The notes beneath the pieces are model-generated. The model was not told the DNA's origin. It searched no databases and saw only the letters and a program-made list of their open reading frames with translations. This document shows positions 32,368 to 41,451 of a DNA stretch of 64,000 nt, one piece after another. Each line of letters begins with the position of its first letter. Position 1 is the stretch's first letter. A program made the translations under genes and the position numbers. The DNA is from Candidatus Villigracilaceae bacterium (GTDB lineage: Bacteria; Chloroflexota; Anaerolineae; Anaerolineales; Villigracilaceae). The stretch is taken from assembly GCA_026645935.1 (NCBI GenBank), contig JAPKMP010000005.1, positions 146,855 through 210,854 of the forward strand. Reading direction: 5' to 3'.

Positions 32368-34884
32368 ATGAGCAATTCAAGCAAGACCGATCCACGCAGC
32401 GTTATGCGCTTCTTCCAACTTGCCAGTTTTGAACTGACACTTGCAGGGATCTGGACGCTTGCCATTGCGCTTTCTCAAAATCTGCGCACCACAACCCTGC
32501 TTGCACTTGCGACGATGATAGCTGGCATGGCTTGCCTAATTGCGCTAGCCATCTTGAAGAACAGAGCGCCCGTTATCATTTCAGTTTTGGAAAACAGACT
32601 CACTCATCTTGGCGCGCTTGCGATTCCCATTCTGCTTTCGGCTTTCCTTTTTCTCCGCATGCCAAATATCGATTCCCTGAAAATAATCGCCGCGATTCCC
32701 GTTTGCATCTGGCTGATCGGAATCGAAGTCCTTTACTTCTCTCCCATCCCGGGCAAATCAAGCCGGGAAAACGTCGCATCAAATCGTTATTTGTTTTTTG
32801 CCCTGGCTTTGGGCTATGGAATCCTTGTCATTCCCTCGCGCGTTCCTTCGATTTTCGATGGCGTACCATGGCATACATCGTGGGAATTCATCACTGCGAC
32901 AATGTTGTTGCCTTATGCCTTTTTCTTTGGGAAAAGATTCCTCTCCCAAAAAATAGTGACGCTTCTTCTCGCCCTGTTACTTGTGGCCAAGTTATCCCTG
33001 AGTTTTTTCCTCCCCCAATCCGGGTTGGGTATACGGGTATACCTTTCAGAGCAAGATCGCGCCTCCGGCTTTTTCGAGAGGACGTACGAATCATCTCTCG
33101 ATCCCTCCTACAGCCAGGTGATGCAGAAACCATACCGGACGTTTTTCGAATTTCCTATTGAATCCATCAACCGTCACGGTTTCGACAAGGAAAGCTTCCG
33201 GATGACAGTGGAAATCAACGGTGTAATTTCCATGGATGAAGACGAACGGTTGGTCATTCTTCTTCAAGGTGCGGTGGAACGCGGGATCGAACTCGTGGAC
33301 CTCTCGACCGGTGAATATCTTCCCGTCGAGACCGCCAAATCCGCGCAAGACCTGGATGTAGATTTTTTCACCGATTTGCCTTATATCGGCAATGCAGTAA
33401 TCAAAGGCTTTTTGGTCTTCCCGAACTACGGAAATGGGCGGTTCGAACCTGTCATCCTAAGGTCGGATGGTTCGGTCGCCTCTGCATTAACAAAAATCTC
33501 ACCTCATCCTTCCCATCCCAGCTTCCCAATGCGCGGTTTTCAGCTCGTCCAAAACCTGATTGCACTGGTGTTTTTTGGGGTTATCGTGCTCGCTTTATTG
33601 GACGGAATCCATTTTTCATACAGAACGGGAGATATCTCCCTTCCCGACTTTTATCTTGCCCTCACCGGATTCGTCCTTTATTACGTAGTGGATGTTGCGG
33701 ACAAGCCTGGCATCGACTTCTTTTTTCTTATCATCGTTCTTGCCTTTACCTTGGCAAAGGCACACGAATCCTTTTTGGGATTCCAAACCTATTCAGGAAC
33801 GGGGTATATGTTCGCGATCGGATTTCCCGTGCTTCTTATGTTTCTGCCGCTGGACATGCACAACCTTGCCGCTGTGACCCCGATCCCCCAATATCAGGAT
33901 GCGATGGAATACCAGATTCTGGCACGGAACATTTATGTCGGCGGGGATACGTTCCTGATCCAATCACCGCCCTGGGCTTACAAAGTGTTGTTTCCCTACG
34001 TCGTTGGGTTTCTGCACATCCTCTTCGGGCAGTCCCTGTCGGCGCAATTGTTCCTGAATGCATGGTGCGCGTTATTGAGTGCCGCTTTCATGAACAAGAT
34101 GGGGCTGTTCTTTGGCCTGGCCAAACCTGCTTCCTTTATTGCTTCAAGTGTCTTCTTTATCCTGCTGCTCCTGCCGTTGAGTTTCACGTATTTCTTTCGT
34201 TTCGGGTTGATCGAACCGGTTGCCATCCTCACCTTTCTGTTGACCGTGTATTATGCCAAAGAACACAAATTTGGCGCGATGTTTGTTCTCGGCCTGATCA
34301 CCGGGATGCTGCGCCTGAACTATGCAGGAGCCATCTTCACATCGATCACCCTCCTTGCGCCTGCCTTCACTGGCGGGTTGGCCCAAGCCTGGGATTCTTT
34401 CGTCCGCTGGCTTCGGTTAAGATGGAGGCGTGTTTTCGTCTATCTTATCGCGATCCCCTTTCCATCCCTGTTGATCGCCTACATTTATTCCCGACTCCAT
34501 CCAGGCTATACTTTGACGCATGAAATGAACGACCAATCGTCCCTTGCCTCCATAGCGGAAAGCATTGCAAGTGTCATCGCTGGCAGCGACCGGGAGTATT
34601 TTGCCTTTCAGATCCGTACTCATCCGCTCGATCTGGTCCTGATCGCATTCCCGATTTTGTTTGGATTGTCGACTGCGCTGGTTTCGCTGGTCTATCGCAA
34701 GGGAATTCTTGAAAAGTTGGACCTGCGCCTGAGTCTCTTTTTGTTGAGCTTGCTGCCGGTCTATGCGGTCTTGAAACCCATCGGATATTTCCCACGCTAC
34801 AGTTGGTCTTTCCTGCCGCCCGCGTTGATCGTGCTCGCCTTGGTTTTGCAATTTGCGTTTCTGCGGGATAATACGAAGCAATGA
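32368..34884 (+). CDS. Large polytopic membrane protein, GT-C-like
   Basis: 838 residues with roughly twenty hydrophobic segments in two groups (about 15-220 and 390-830) and a soluble beta-rich region between (about 220-380). No family motif is certain. The second membrane group, with YQILARNIYVGGDTF after an early loop and FYFRFGLIEP-like loops, resembles GT-C glycosyltransferases. It begins one base after metH, and its last four bases overlap the next gene (ATGA), so it is in the same transcript. Confidence 0.65.
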   Translation: MSNSSKTDPRSVMRFFQLASFELTLAGIWTLAIALSQNLRTTTLLALATMIAGMACLIALAILKNRAPVIISVLENRLTHLGALAIPILLSAFLFLRMPNIDSLKIIAAIPVCIWLIGIEVLYFSPIPGKSSRENVASNRYLFFALALGYGILVIPSRVPSIFDGVPWHTSWEFITATMLLPYAFFFGKRFLSQKIVTLLLALLLVAKLSLSFFLPQSGLGIRVYLSEQDRASGFFERTYESSLDPSYSQVMQKPYRTFFEFPIESINRHGFDKESFRMTVEINGVISMDEDERLVILLQGAVERGIELVDLSTGEYLPVETAKSAQDLDVDFFTDLPYIGNAVIKGFLVFPNYGNGRFEPVILRSDGSVASALTKISPHPSHPSFPMRGFQLVQNLIALVFFGVIVLALLDGIHFSYRTGDISLPDFYLALTGFVLYYVVDVADKPGIDFFFLIIVLAFTLAKAHESFLGFQTYSGTGYMFAIGFPVLLMFLPLDMHNLAAVTPIPQYQDAMEYQILARNIYVGGDTFLIQSPPWAYKVLFPYVVGFLHILFGQSLSAQLFLNAWCALLSAAFMNKMGLFFGLAKPASFIASSVFFILLLLPLSFTYFFRFGLIEPVAILTFLLTVYYAKEHKFGAMFVLGLITGMLRLNYAGAIFTSITLLAPAFTGGLAQAWDSFVRWLRLRWRRVFVYLIAIPFPSLLIAYIYSRLHPGYTLTHEMNDQSSLASIAESIASVIAGSDREYFAFQIRTHPLDLVLIAFPILFGLSTALVSLVYRKGILEKLDLRLSLFLLSLLPVYAVLKPIGYFPRYSWSFLPPALIVLALVLQFAFLRDNTKQ

Positions 34885-36413
34885 CCTTTTTCAAGCGCCC
34901 CATTTTTGTTCTTCTTACGATCAGTTTGCTCGCGGGGATTTTTGTCCTCCGCGGTTACGGCCAGAGCTGGGACGAGCCGGATATTTATCGCTACGGCGAT
35001 TACGCACTCGAGGTCTATCGATATTTCTGGCATCCGAAAGACATGCCGAACTTCGACACGAATCTCGATTTTTATGGCCCAGCCTTTTTTATGATCGCAG
35101 CAATCTTATCGCGCGGGCTCACGGCACTGATCCCTTCGTGGTCGGATGTTGACGCCTGGCATCTCGTTTACTTTGCGACCTTCCTCATCGGTGTTTACAC
35201 CCTCTACCTTTTGGCAAAACGCTGGATGAGCGAATGGGCATCGTTCGGGGTCGCGATTTTGTTTTTGACCCAGCCATTACTATGGGGACACGCCTTCATC
35301 AACCCGAAGGATACGCCATTCATGGTTTTCTTCATGGCAAGCATATACCTCGGATTACGCATGACGGATGCCCCGCCTCGTTCTTCGGGTAAATTGATCT
35401 GGCTCATTCTTGCCGGGATTCTTCTGGGAATGACGATTTCATTTCGGGTGCTGGGTCCGCTTGCTGGAATTATCGCGCTGACAAACGCGGCGATCAAGGA
35501 TTGGAAAAACGCGCTTACGATTTGCGTTCCCTATTTATTGATCGCAGGCACGACTGCGTATCTCACCTGGCCCTTTCTATGGGGAGCGCCCATCCCGAAT
35601 TATCTCGAGAGTCTCAGCTTGATGTCGAAATTCCCTTTCGATGCGATGGTTCTATTCAACGGGACGCTCCTACCCCCGGACCGCATCCCGCGATTTTATT
35701 TCCCTGTGATGTTCGCGCTTCAACTGACCGAATCCCTGCTTCTGCTCTTTGGGCTTGGTTTTACGCTGTTGGTTTTGTCTTTTCGGAAAAAGGAAGTCCT
35801 CGAACCGATAATGATCTTCGCCGGGTGGTTCCTTCTGCCTGCAGCCGCGATCGTATTATTGAGAAGTAATCTATACGACAACGCCCGACAGTTATATTTT
35901 CTCTTCCCTCCCATATTTCTCGCGGCTGGATTCGCAATCGATTGGGTATTCAACCGCGTTACCCGTCCCATACATCGAAGTATTTTCCTGTTGTTTACCG
36001 TCCTGCCGGGACTGATCGCCTTCGTTGGGCTCCATCCTTATGAATACGTATATTACAACTCCCTGATCGGTGGCGTGGACGGCGCGTTCCGCCGCTTCGA
36101 GACGGATTATTGGGGAACATCGTTTAAAGAGGCGATGGGATACGTCAACTCGGTCGCCCCGGAGGGAGCCCGCATCCTCATCCTTGCCGGTCCCAATGAC
36201 ATTGCCAGCCGTTACGCCCGCCCGGATATGGAAGTTGTCACCGAAGAGACGGATTACTCGGAGGAGAAACTTTATGACTACGTCCTGATCCTGACGCGTA
36301 AAAACGTCAACGAAGGGCGCTGTAAAAAATCGGAAACCGTCCATACGGTCGGTCGAGGCGAAGCGGTATTCACGTTCATTAAAAAACTGGGTCCGGAAGG
36401 GCGCTGTAAATAA
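34881..36413 (+). CDS. GT-C glycosyltransferase, PMT/ArnT-like (paralogue A)
   Basis: 510 residues, about eleven membrane helices. The first outer loop has YGQSWDEPDIYRYGD, where the Asp-Glu pair is the metal/substrate site expected in GT39/GT83 enzymes. The block WGHAFINPKDTPF is shared with the two paralogues downstream, as is the C-terminal FETDYWGTSFKEA. It should move a sugar from a polyprenyl-phosphate donor outside the membrane; acceptor unknown. A 4-nt overlap couples it to the preceding gene. Confidence 0.8.
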   Translation: MTFFKRPIFVLLTISLLAGIFVLRGYGQSWDEPDIYRYGDYALEVYRYFWHPKDMPNFDTNLDFYGPAFFMIAAILSRGLTALIPSWSDVDAWHLVYFATFLIGVYTLYLLAKRWMSEWASFGVAILFLTQPLLWGHAFINPKDTPFMVFFMASIYLGLRMTDAPPRSSGKLIWLILAGILLGMTISFRVLGPLAGIIALTNAAIKDWKNALTICVPYLLIAGTTAYLTWPFLWGAPIPNYLESLSLMSKFPFDAMVLFNGTLLPPDRIPRFYFPVMFALQLTESLLLLFGLGFTLLVLSFRKKEVLEPIMIFAGWFLLPAAAIVLLRSNLYDNARQLYFLFPPIFLAAGFAIDWVFNRVTRPIHRSIFLLFTVLPGLIAFVGLHPYEYVYYNSLIGGVDGAFRRFETDYWGTSFKEAMGYVNSVAPEGARILILAGPNDIASRYARPDMEVVTEETDYSEEKLYDYVLILTRKNVNEGRCKKSETVHTVGRGEAVFTFIKKLGPEGRCK

Positions 36414-36422
36414 AACTGCTGG

Positions 36423-36434
36423 TAAGATAAACGC
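36423..36434 (+). promoter_or_regulatory. Leaderless-type promoter of the GT87-like gene
   Basis: TAAGAT (36423-36428), AAACGC, then ATG 36435, with no Shine-Dalgarno. Being inside a long run of same-strand genes it could be an internal promoter. Confidence 0.45.
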
Positions 36435-37802
36435 ATGAACAAATATTTCAAAACCGCGATGAATGCCTGGTATGCTGTTACCTTCCTTGTTGCTGCCAGC
36501 CTCGCCGTCATCTACCTTCGCAATGGCAAGACGGGGCTGAATCTCTTCATTCAGGAATGGCCGCTTTCGAACCTCGCGGTGACATTGGCATCCACTGCCA
36601 TCTCGTGGCTGCTGATCGGCGCATTGGTCTATCTGCTCGCAAATGAGAAGATTAACAAATCCAACCTCTGGCTGACCGCTGGATTCTTTCTTGTAATGTT
36701 CGTTTATCTGGGAATCCTGCGCGAACGCTTCCGCTACGGCGATTACCATTACTACCTCGAAGCTGCCACCACCCTCGCGAACGGACAGCCCCTGCCCGAC
36801 ACATATCTTTACCTTCCCCTTTGGGCAACCCTGCTTCGATTTCTTGTCCCCCTCGGTGATCAGGGATTCATGATCATCCTCTGGGTCGTCAATATCATCG
36901 CACTTTCCGCTTTTTACTTTCTACTTATCAAAATCCTCCAACACTACAACTTCTCCCAACACCTCTCCATCTTCATCACCGTCATCTTCATCCTCGTCAA
37001 TACCCCGCTCATGCGGACGCTCGGCTTCATTCAAGTGAACCTGTTGACGATGGATTTGATTTTTCTTAGCCTTCTTGCTTACCCCAAAAACACCCTCCTC
37101 TCCGCGCTTACGCTCGCGCTTGCAATTCATCTCAAGACCTCCCCTGCGGTCATTGTGCTGGCATTCCTGCTCGAATCCAACTGGCGCTGGCTGGCTTGGT
37201 TCATTCTCAGTTTTTTTGTCATCGGTCTGATCCCTGCAGCGATAAACGGTTTTGACCCATACTTCCAATACGTCAATAATGCCGTCCTCCTCACTCAGAT
37301 TCCGGACACGAACTTCCACGACACATCCTTCGATTCCTTCCTGCGTTTTCTCAATCCTTTCTTCGGGATTCAGATTGAAACCACCCGCATCATGGCGCTC
37401 GTGGCAAAAGTCATCCTGCTGATCGTCACGCTTTACTCCATGTCACGGAACATCCGCGAACGCTCCTTCTCCCAAGAGAATCGTCTCCTCAATGCCGCGC
37501 CGGCCTTGTTCATCTTCATGACCCTTGGCTCGCCCATTGTCTGGGATCATCACGGATTATTCGTCACGCTCCCCTTCCTGCTCCTGCTCAAACGCATCTA
37601 TTCCCCCGCGCAATGGATTTGGTTCTTCGCCGCCTACTTCTTTGAATTCATCCAGCCGTCCTTCGATTTCTTCCCATGGTCATACGGGCGCCTGCTCGCG
37701 CCGATGATCGTCCTCTGGCTGGTGTTTGCCACCCGCAAGGAAAACGAGCCGTCTCCCTTCATCACATCCGCAAACCAGTGGCTTGCAAAACTTGCGGGCT
37801 GA
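36435..37802 (+). CDS. GT87-like (DUF2029) polytopic mannosyltransferase
   Basis: 455 residues, about twelve membrane segments. GDYHYYLEAATTLANGQPLPDTYLYLP in the first large loop and SPIVWDHHGLFVTLPFLLL near the C-terminus are typical of the GT87/DUF2029 family, which uses polyprenyl-phosphomannose in Actinobacteria. Donor and acceptor here are not known. It is 21 bases after paralogue A and 4 bases before paralogue B. Confidence 0.75.
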   Translation: MNKYFKTAMNAWYAVTFLVAASLAVIYLRNGKTGLNLFIQEWPLSNLAVTLASTAISWLLIGALVYLLANEKINKSNLWLTAGFFLVMFVYLGILRERFRYGDYHYYLEAATTLANGQPLPDTYLYLPLWATLLRFLVPLGDQGFMIILWVVNIIALSAFYFLLIKILQHYNFSQHLSIFITVIFILVNTPLMRTLGFIQVNLLTMDLIFLSLLAYPKNTLLSALTLALAIHLKTSPAVIVLAFLLESNWRWLAWFILSFFVIGLIPAAINGFDPYFQYVNNAVLLTQIPDTNFHDTSFDSFLRFLNPFFGIQIETTRIMALVAKVILLIVTLYSMSRNIRERSFSQENRLLNAAPALFIFMTLGSPIVWDHHGLFVTLPFLLLLKRIYSPAQWIWFFAAYFFEFIQPSFDFFPWSYGRLLAPMIVLWLVFATRKENEPSPFITSANQWLAKLAG

Positions 37803-37806
37803 TTTC

Positions 37807-39591
37807 ATGATGAAACACCTGTCAACAATCGTATTTGCCCTCATCCTGCTCGCAGGTCTTTTTACCTTCGATCAATATGGCGAAAGCTGGGACGACCGCT
37901 CCCTGCAAAAATATGCCGAGCTTTCGATGCAAGCCTACGCCACCTGGCCTCGGCAGGGCTTCGTGGAAGCTGACCCGCAGAACCTCGCGTTCTATGGTCC
38001 TTTCTTCATTTCTTTTACCGCCGTAACTTCCAACTTCCTAAGTGCATTTCTCCCAATTCACATCGCGGACCTTCGACATCTCATTTACTTCCTCACGTGG
38101 TTTGCAGGCATCGCCGCATTTTATTCAATCGCCAAACGGTTTGCGAGTCGCATCCCGGCACTCGGCACAACTCTGCTTTTCGCAACCCAACCCCTGATCT
38201 GGGGTCACGCCTTCATCAATCCCAAAGACACGCCCTTCCTTTCTCTCTTTCTTCTTTCTTTGTCATTGGGGATGAATGCCTTCGACAAGCTAGAACCGAA
38301 TCCACCCATCGACCTTTCCCCTCGCTCCAAACGAATCCTCGCGCTTCTGAACATGGTTTGGCTGGTCTCTGTCTTCTCGCTTTTCATCTTCACAGAAAAC
38401 ATTCATACCTACGTCCAGACCCTCGTCCTCTCCGCCCAATCTGGTAACACGAATATTCTCTCCCTCATCGCAAAGAACATCACCGGCATCTCTGCAGAGA
38501 CGTACACCCAGCGTTACTTCGTCCTCTTCCTCCAACTCCGAACTTTTTACTTTCTTCTTTCCACACTCGCCCTTCTGCTCGCCTGGCGCAAACTCAATTA
38601 CCAATTACTAACTACTTTAATCACCATCCTCCCCTCGGCAACCGTTTTGGGACTCACCGCCTCCACCCGTATTCTCGGACCTTACGCCGGTTTGCTCGTT
38701 ACGCTTTACGCTTTGCGTTTTCGCGGCAAATCCGCGCTGACTCCACTCACCATGTACGCCATCGTCGCCATGATCGCGACCTACCTCACCTGGCCTTACC
38801 TGTGGATGAATCCCATCGGGCATTTTTTCGGTAGTTTCAGAGAGATGGCATCCTATCCCTGGTATGGAGAAGTGTTATTCAACGGTGGGAATTACCTGGC
38901 AAATGACCTACCTTTCTCCTACCTGCCCATCCTCTTTAGTATTCAATTGACCGAACCTGCCTGGATCCTTGCCGCCATTGGTTTCATTTTTCTCGTCAAA
39001 GAGTTTGCTCAAAAAAAAGATCTATTGATCCTCTTCCTCCTTTGGTTTTTACTTCCAACCCTATTGTTCATTTTCATGCATATCTCCCTTTACGACAACT
39101 TCCGCCAAATACTGTTCGTATTGCCTCCAATATTCCTCCTTGCCGGGTTGTCTTTCGAGCGGATCAAAGGGATTCAATGGCAGGTCGTTACAATCGGGCT
39201 TTCCCTGATTCCCGGTCTGACCGCTCTCATCAACCTTCATCCTTATCAATACATCTATTACAACTACTTTGTGGGCGGAGTCGGCAGGGTTCAAGGGCGT
39301 TTCGAGACTGACTACTGGCTCACGTCCTACCGCGAGGCGGCGGAATATCTCAACGAGAACGCCCCGCCCGATTCCATAATCTGGGTCGAGGGACCGGGTC
39401 ATTTGTATTCCATCTTTGCAAAAGAGGAAGAGAACGTCTATTCCTGGAGCCGCCTCGAACCGCCCGAATCGATTGATTACATCATCGTCACCACACGATA
39501 TGACTTTGATAAAACCGTTTATCCCCAAGCCGAAACCATCTACACCATCTCACGCGGCGGCGCGGACCTGGCCGTGATAAAGAAACCTTGA
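37807..39591 (+). CDS. GT-C glycosyltransferase, PMT/ArnT-like (paralogue B)
   Basis: 594 residues from the ATG at 37807 (a second ATG follows at 37810). Same layout as paralogue A: YGESWDDRSLQKYAE in the first loop (Asp-Asp in place of Asp-Glu), WGHAFINPKDTPFL, then FETDYWLTSYREAAEYLNENAP near the end. It is about 85 residues longer than paralogue A, with an extra loop after the fifth helix. A 7-nt tandem repeat lies in the coding sequence at 38594-38614. It overlaps the next gene by four bases. Confidence 0.8.
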   Translation: MMKHLSTIVFALILLAGLFTFDQYGESWDDRSLQKYAELSMQAYATWPRQGFVEADPQNLAFYGPFFISFTAVTSNFLSAFLPIHIADLRHLIYFLTWFAGIAAFYSIAKRFASRIPALGTTLLFATQPLIWGHAFINPKDTPFLSLFLLSLSLGMNAFDKLEPNPPIDLSPRSKRILALLNMVWLVSVFSLFIFTENIHTYVQTLVLSAQSGNTNILSLIAKNITGISAETYTQRYFVLFLQLRTFYFLLSTLALLLAWRKLNYQLLTTLITILPSATVLGLTASTRILGPYAGLLVTLYALRFRGKSALTPLTMYAIVAMIATYLTWPYLWMNPIGHFFGSFREMASYPWYGEVLFNGGNYLANDLPFSYLPILFSIQLTEPAWILAAIGFIFLVKEFAQKKDLLILFLLWFLLPTLLFIFMHISLYDNFRQILFVLPPIFLLAGLSFERIKGIQWQVVTIGLSLIPGLTALINLHPYQYIYYNYFVGGVGRVQGRFETDYWLTSYREAAEYLNENAPPDSIIWVEGPGHLYSIFAKEEENVYSWSRLEPPESIDYIIVTTRYDFDKTVYPQAETIYTISRGGADLAVIKKP

Positions 39592-41414
39592 CAGTGGAAT
39601 CTGTGATCACAAAACGTTCTACATTCTTTCAGCAAAACCTCCCGGTTTTGATAATCTTTGCCTTGATCCTCCTGTTTGGATTATTCACCTTCGAAAATTA
39701 CGGCGAAAGCTGGGACGAGAACCTGCTCCAGATTTATGCGGAGCAATCCATCAAATCCCATTCCACATGGATGGAAAAAGGCGAAGTGGAGTTTGAACAC
39801 GAAAATCTCCGTCATTACGGTCCAGCCTATGTGATATTCGTGTATGTCTCAACCGGGTTTCTCGATCAATTACTAAATCTTCCCATCACGGACTTACGGC
39901 ATCTTGTTTATTTCCTTACCTATTTTGCGGGTCTCATAGCCTTTCATTCGCTCGCCCGCCGCTGGCTGGATCCGCTTTCCGCTGCCGGTACAACTTTGTT
40001 CTTTGCAACTCAGCCATTGTTCTGGGGTCATGCCTTCATTAATCCAAAGGACACTCCTTTCCTCTCCCTCTTTTTGTTGAGCGTCGCCGCCGGATTCAAA
40101 ATGGTCGATGTGATTCAACGACTTTCGTTAGAAGAATTTCATCAATCTATTGGAAGGAAAACGATTTTTATCTCACTTTTCTGGTTGTTATCCATCATTT
40201 TGCTTTTTGCTTCCACTGAAGTCATTCACAACATCATCATTGCTTTGGTTATGTCCGCGAAAGCGGGTGAAACAAATATCATCTCGTTCATCGCCACCAA
40301 ACTAAACGAAGCCCCAGCGGGAGCTTATATCCGGCGGTACTTCACCTTATTTATGCAGGCGCGAGCCTTTTATTTTCTGGTTTCAACAGCCGTCCTCCTT
40401 TATTACTGGCGGCGTCATCAACCTGTATTATTGAAACTCCTTGTGATTATTCTCATTCCAGCAATCCTTTTAGGACTCACCACTTCCACCCGCGTTCTCG
40501 GCCCCTTCGCCGGTTTAATCGTTGCATATTACCTATTACGCACTTCGGGAAAGTCCTCGATCTCCGCCATCATCATCTATGCTTTCATTGCCATCACCGC
40601 CGCCTACCTGACATGGCTCTATCTGTGGCTAGATCCCGTCGGTCATTTTTGGGAAAGTTTCACCACCATGTCATCCTATCCCTGGCAGGGAGATGTGCTT
40701 TTCAACGGCGCGAAATATCCCTCGACGGGATTGCCTCTTTCCTATCTACTACTATTATTTTCCATCCAACTCACCGAGCCTGTTTGGATCCTGGCACTTG
40801 CAGGTTTGTACCTATCCTTGTTTGGTTCGGCAAAAAAAACGGGCTTGCCGATATTGTTTCTTTTATGGTTCCTATTTCCCGTGGCGATCCTCATGTTTCG
40901 TGGCGCTTCTTTATATGATAACTTCAGGCAGATTCTTTTCATCTTTCCTCCAGTCTTTCTCATGGTTGGAGTTCTTTTCGAGCGAATTACCAAACCTGCA
41001 TGGCGGACCGTCGTAATCGCTGTCTGCCTTCTTCCGAGTCTTTTCGGCGTTGTCTCGCTGTATCCTTATGAGTATACGTATTACAACCAATTCATTGGAG
41101 GGATTCACGGCGCAAGCGGGCGCTTCGAGACGGACTACTGGCTGACGTCCTATCGTGAGGCCGCGGAATACATCAACGAGAACGCCTCTCCCTCCGCCGG
41201 AGTCTGGGTCGAGGGACCTGGAAATGTGTTCTTCCCCTTCTCGCGCCCGGATCTCAACGTCAATTCGTGGAGTTCCTATCAACCGTTGAGCGGATACGAA
41301 TATGTGGTGGCATCCTCGCGTTTTATGGACAATGAAACCGCTCAACCGGACGCAGTAATCGTTCATAGAATAATGCGCGGCGATGCCGTACTGGCTGTGA
41401 TCAGAAAACCTTGA
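39588..41414 (+). CDS. GT-C glycosyltransferase, PMT/ArnT-like (paralogue C)
   Basis: 608 residues from a TTG at 39588 overlapping the previous stop; GTG 39594 is an alternative. YGESWDENLLQIYAEQS keeps the Asp-Glu pair; WGHAFINPKDTPFLSLFLL and FETDYWLTSYREAAEYINENA show close kinship with paralogue B, pointing to a tandem duplication. It ends 37 bases before the HMT-MTHFR gene. Confidence 0.8.
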   Translation: MTVESVITKRSTFFQQNLPVLIIFALILLFGLFTFENYGESWDENLLQIYAEQSIKSHSTWMEKGEVEFEHENLRHYGPAYVIFVYVSTGFLDQLLNLPITDLRHLVYFLTYFAGLIAFHSLARRWLDPLSAAGTTLFFATQPLFWGHAFINPKDTPFLSLFLLSVAAGFKMVDVIQRLSLEEFHQSIGRKTIFISLFWLLSIILLFASTEVIHNIIIALVMSAKAGETNIISFIATKLNEAPAGAYIRRYFTLFMQARAFYFLVSTAVLLYYWRRHQPVLLKLLVIILIPAILLGLTTSTRVLGPFAGLIVAYYLLRTSGKSSISAIIIYAFIAITAAYLTWLYLWLDPVGHFWESFTTMSSYPWQGDVLFNGAKYPSTGLPLSYLLLLFSIQLTEPVWILALAGLYLSLFGSAKKTGLPILFLLWFLFPVAILMFRGASLYDNFRQILFIFPPVFLMVGVLFERITKPAWRTVVIAVCLLPSLFGVVSLYPYEYTYYNQFIGGIHGASGRFETDYWLTSYREAAEYINENASPSAGVWVEGPGNVFFPFSRPDLNVNSWSSYQPLSGYEYVVASSRFMDNETAQPDAVIVHRIMRGDAVLAVIRKP

Positions 41415-41451
41415 ATAGAATTGTGATTTACATTTATTGAAAGAGAAAACC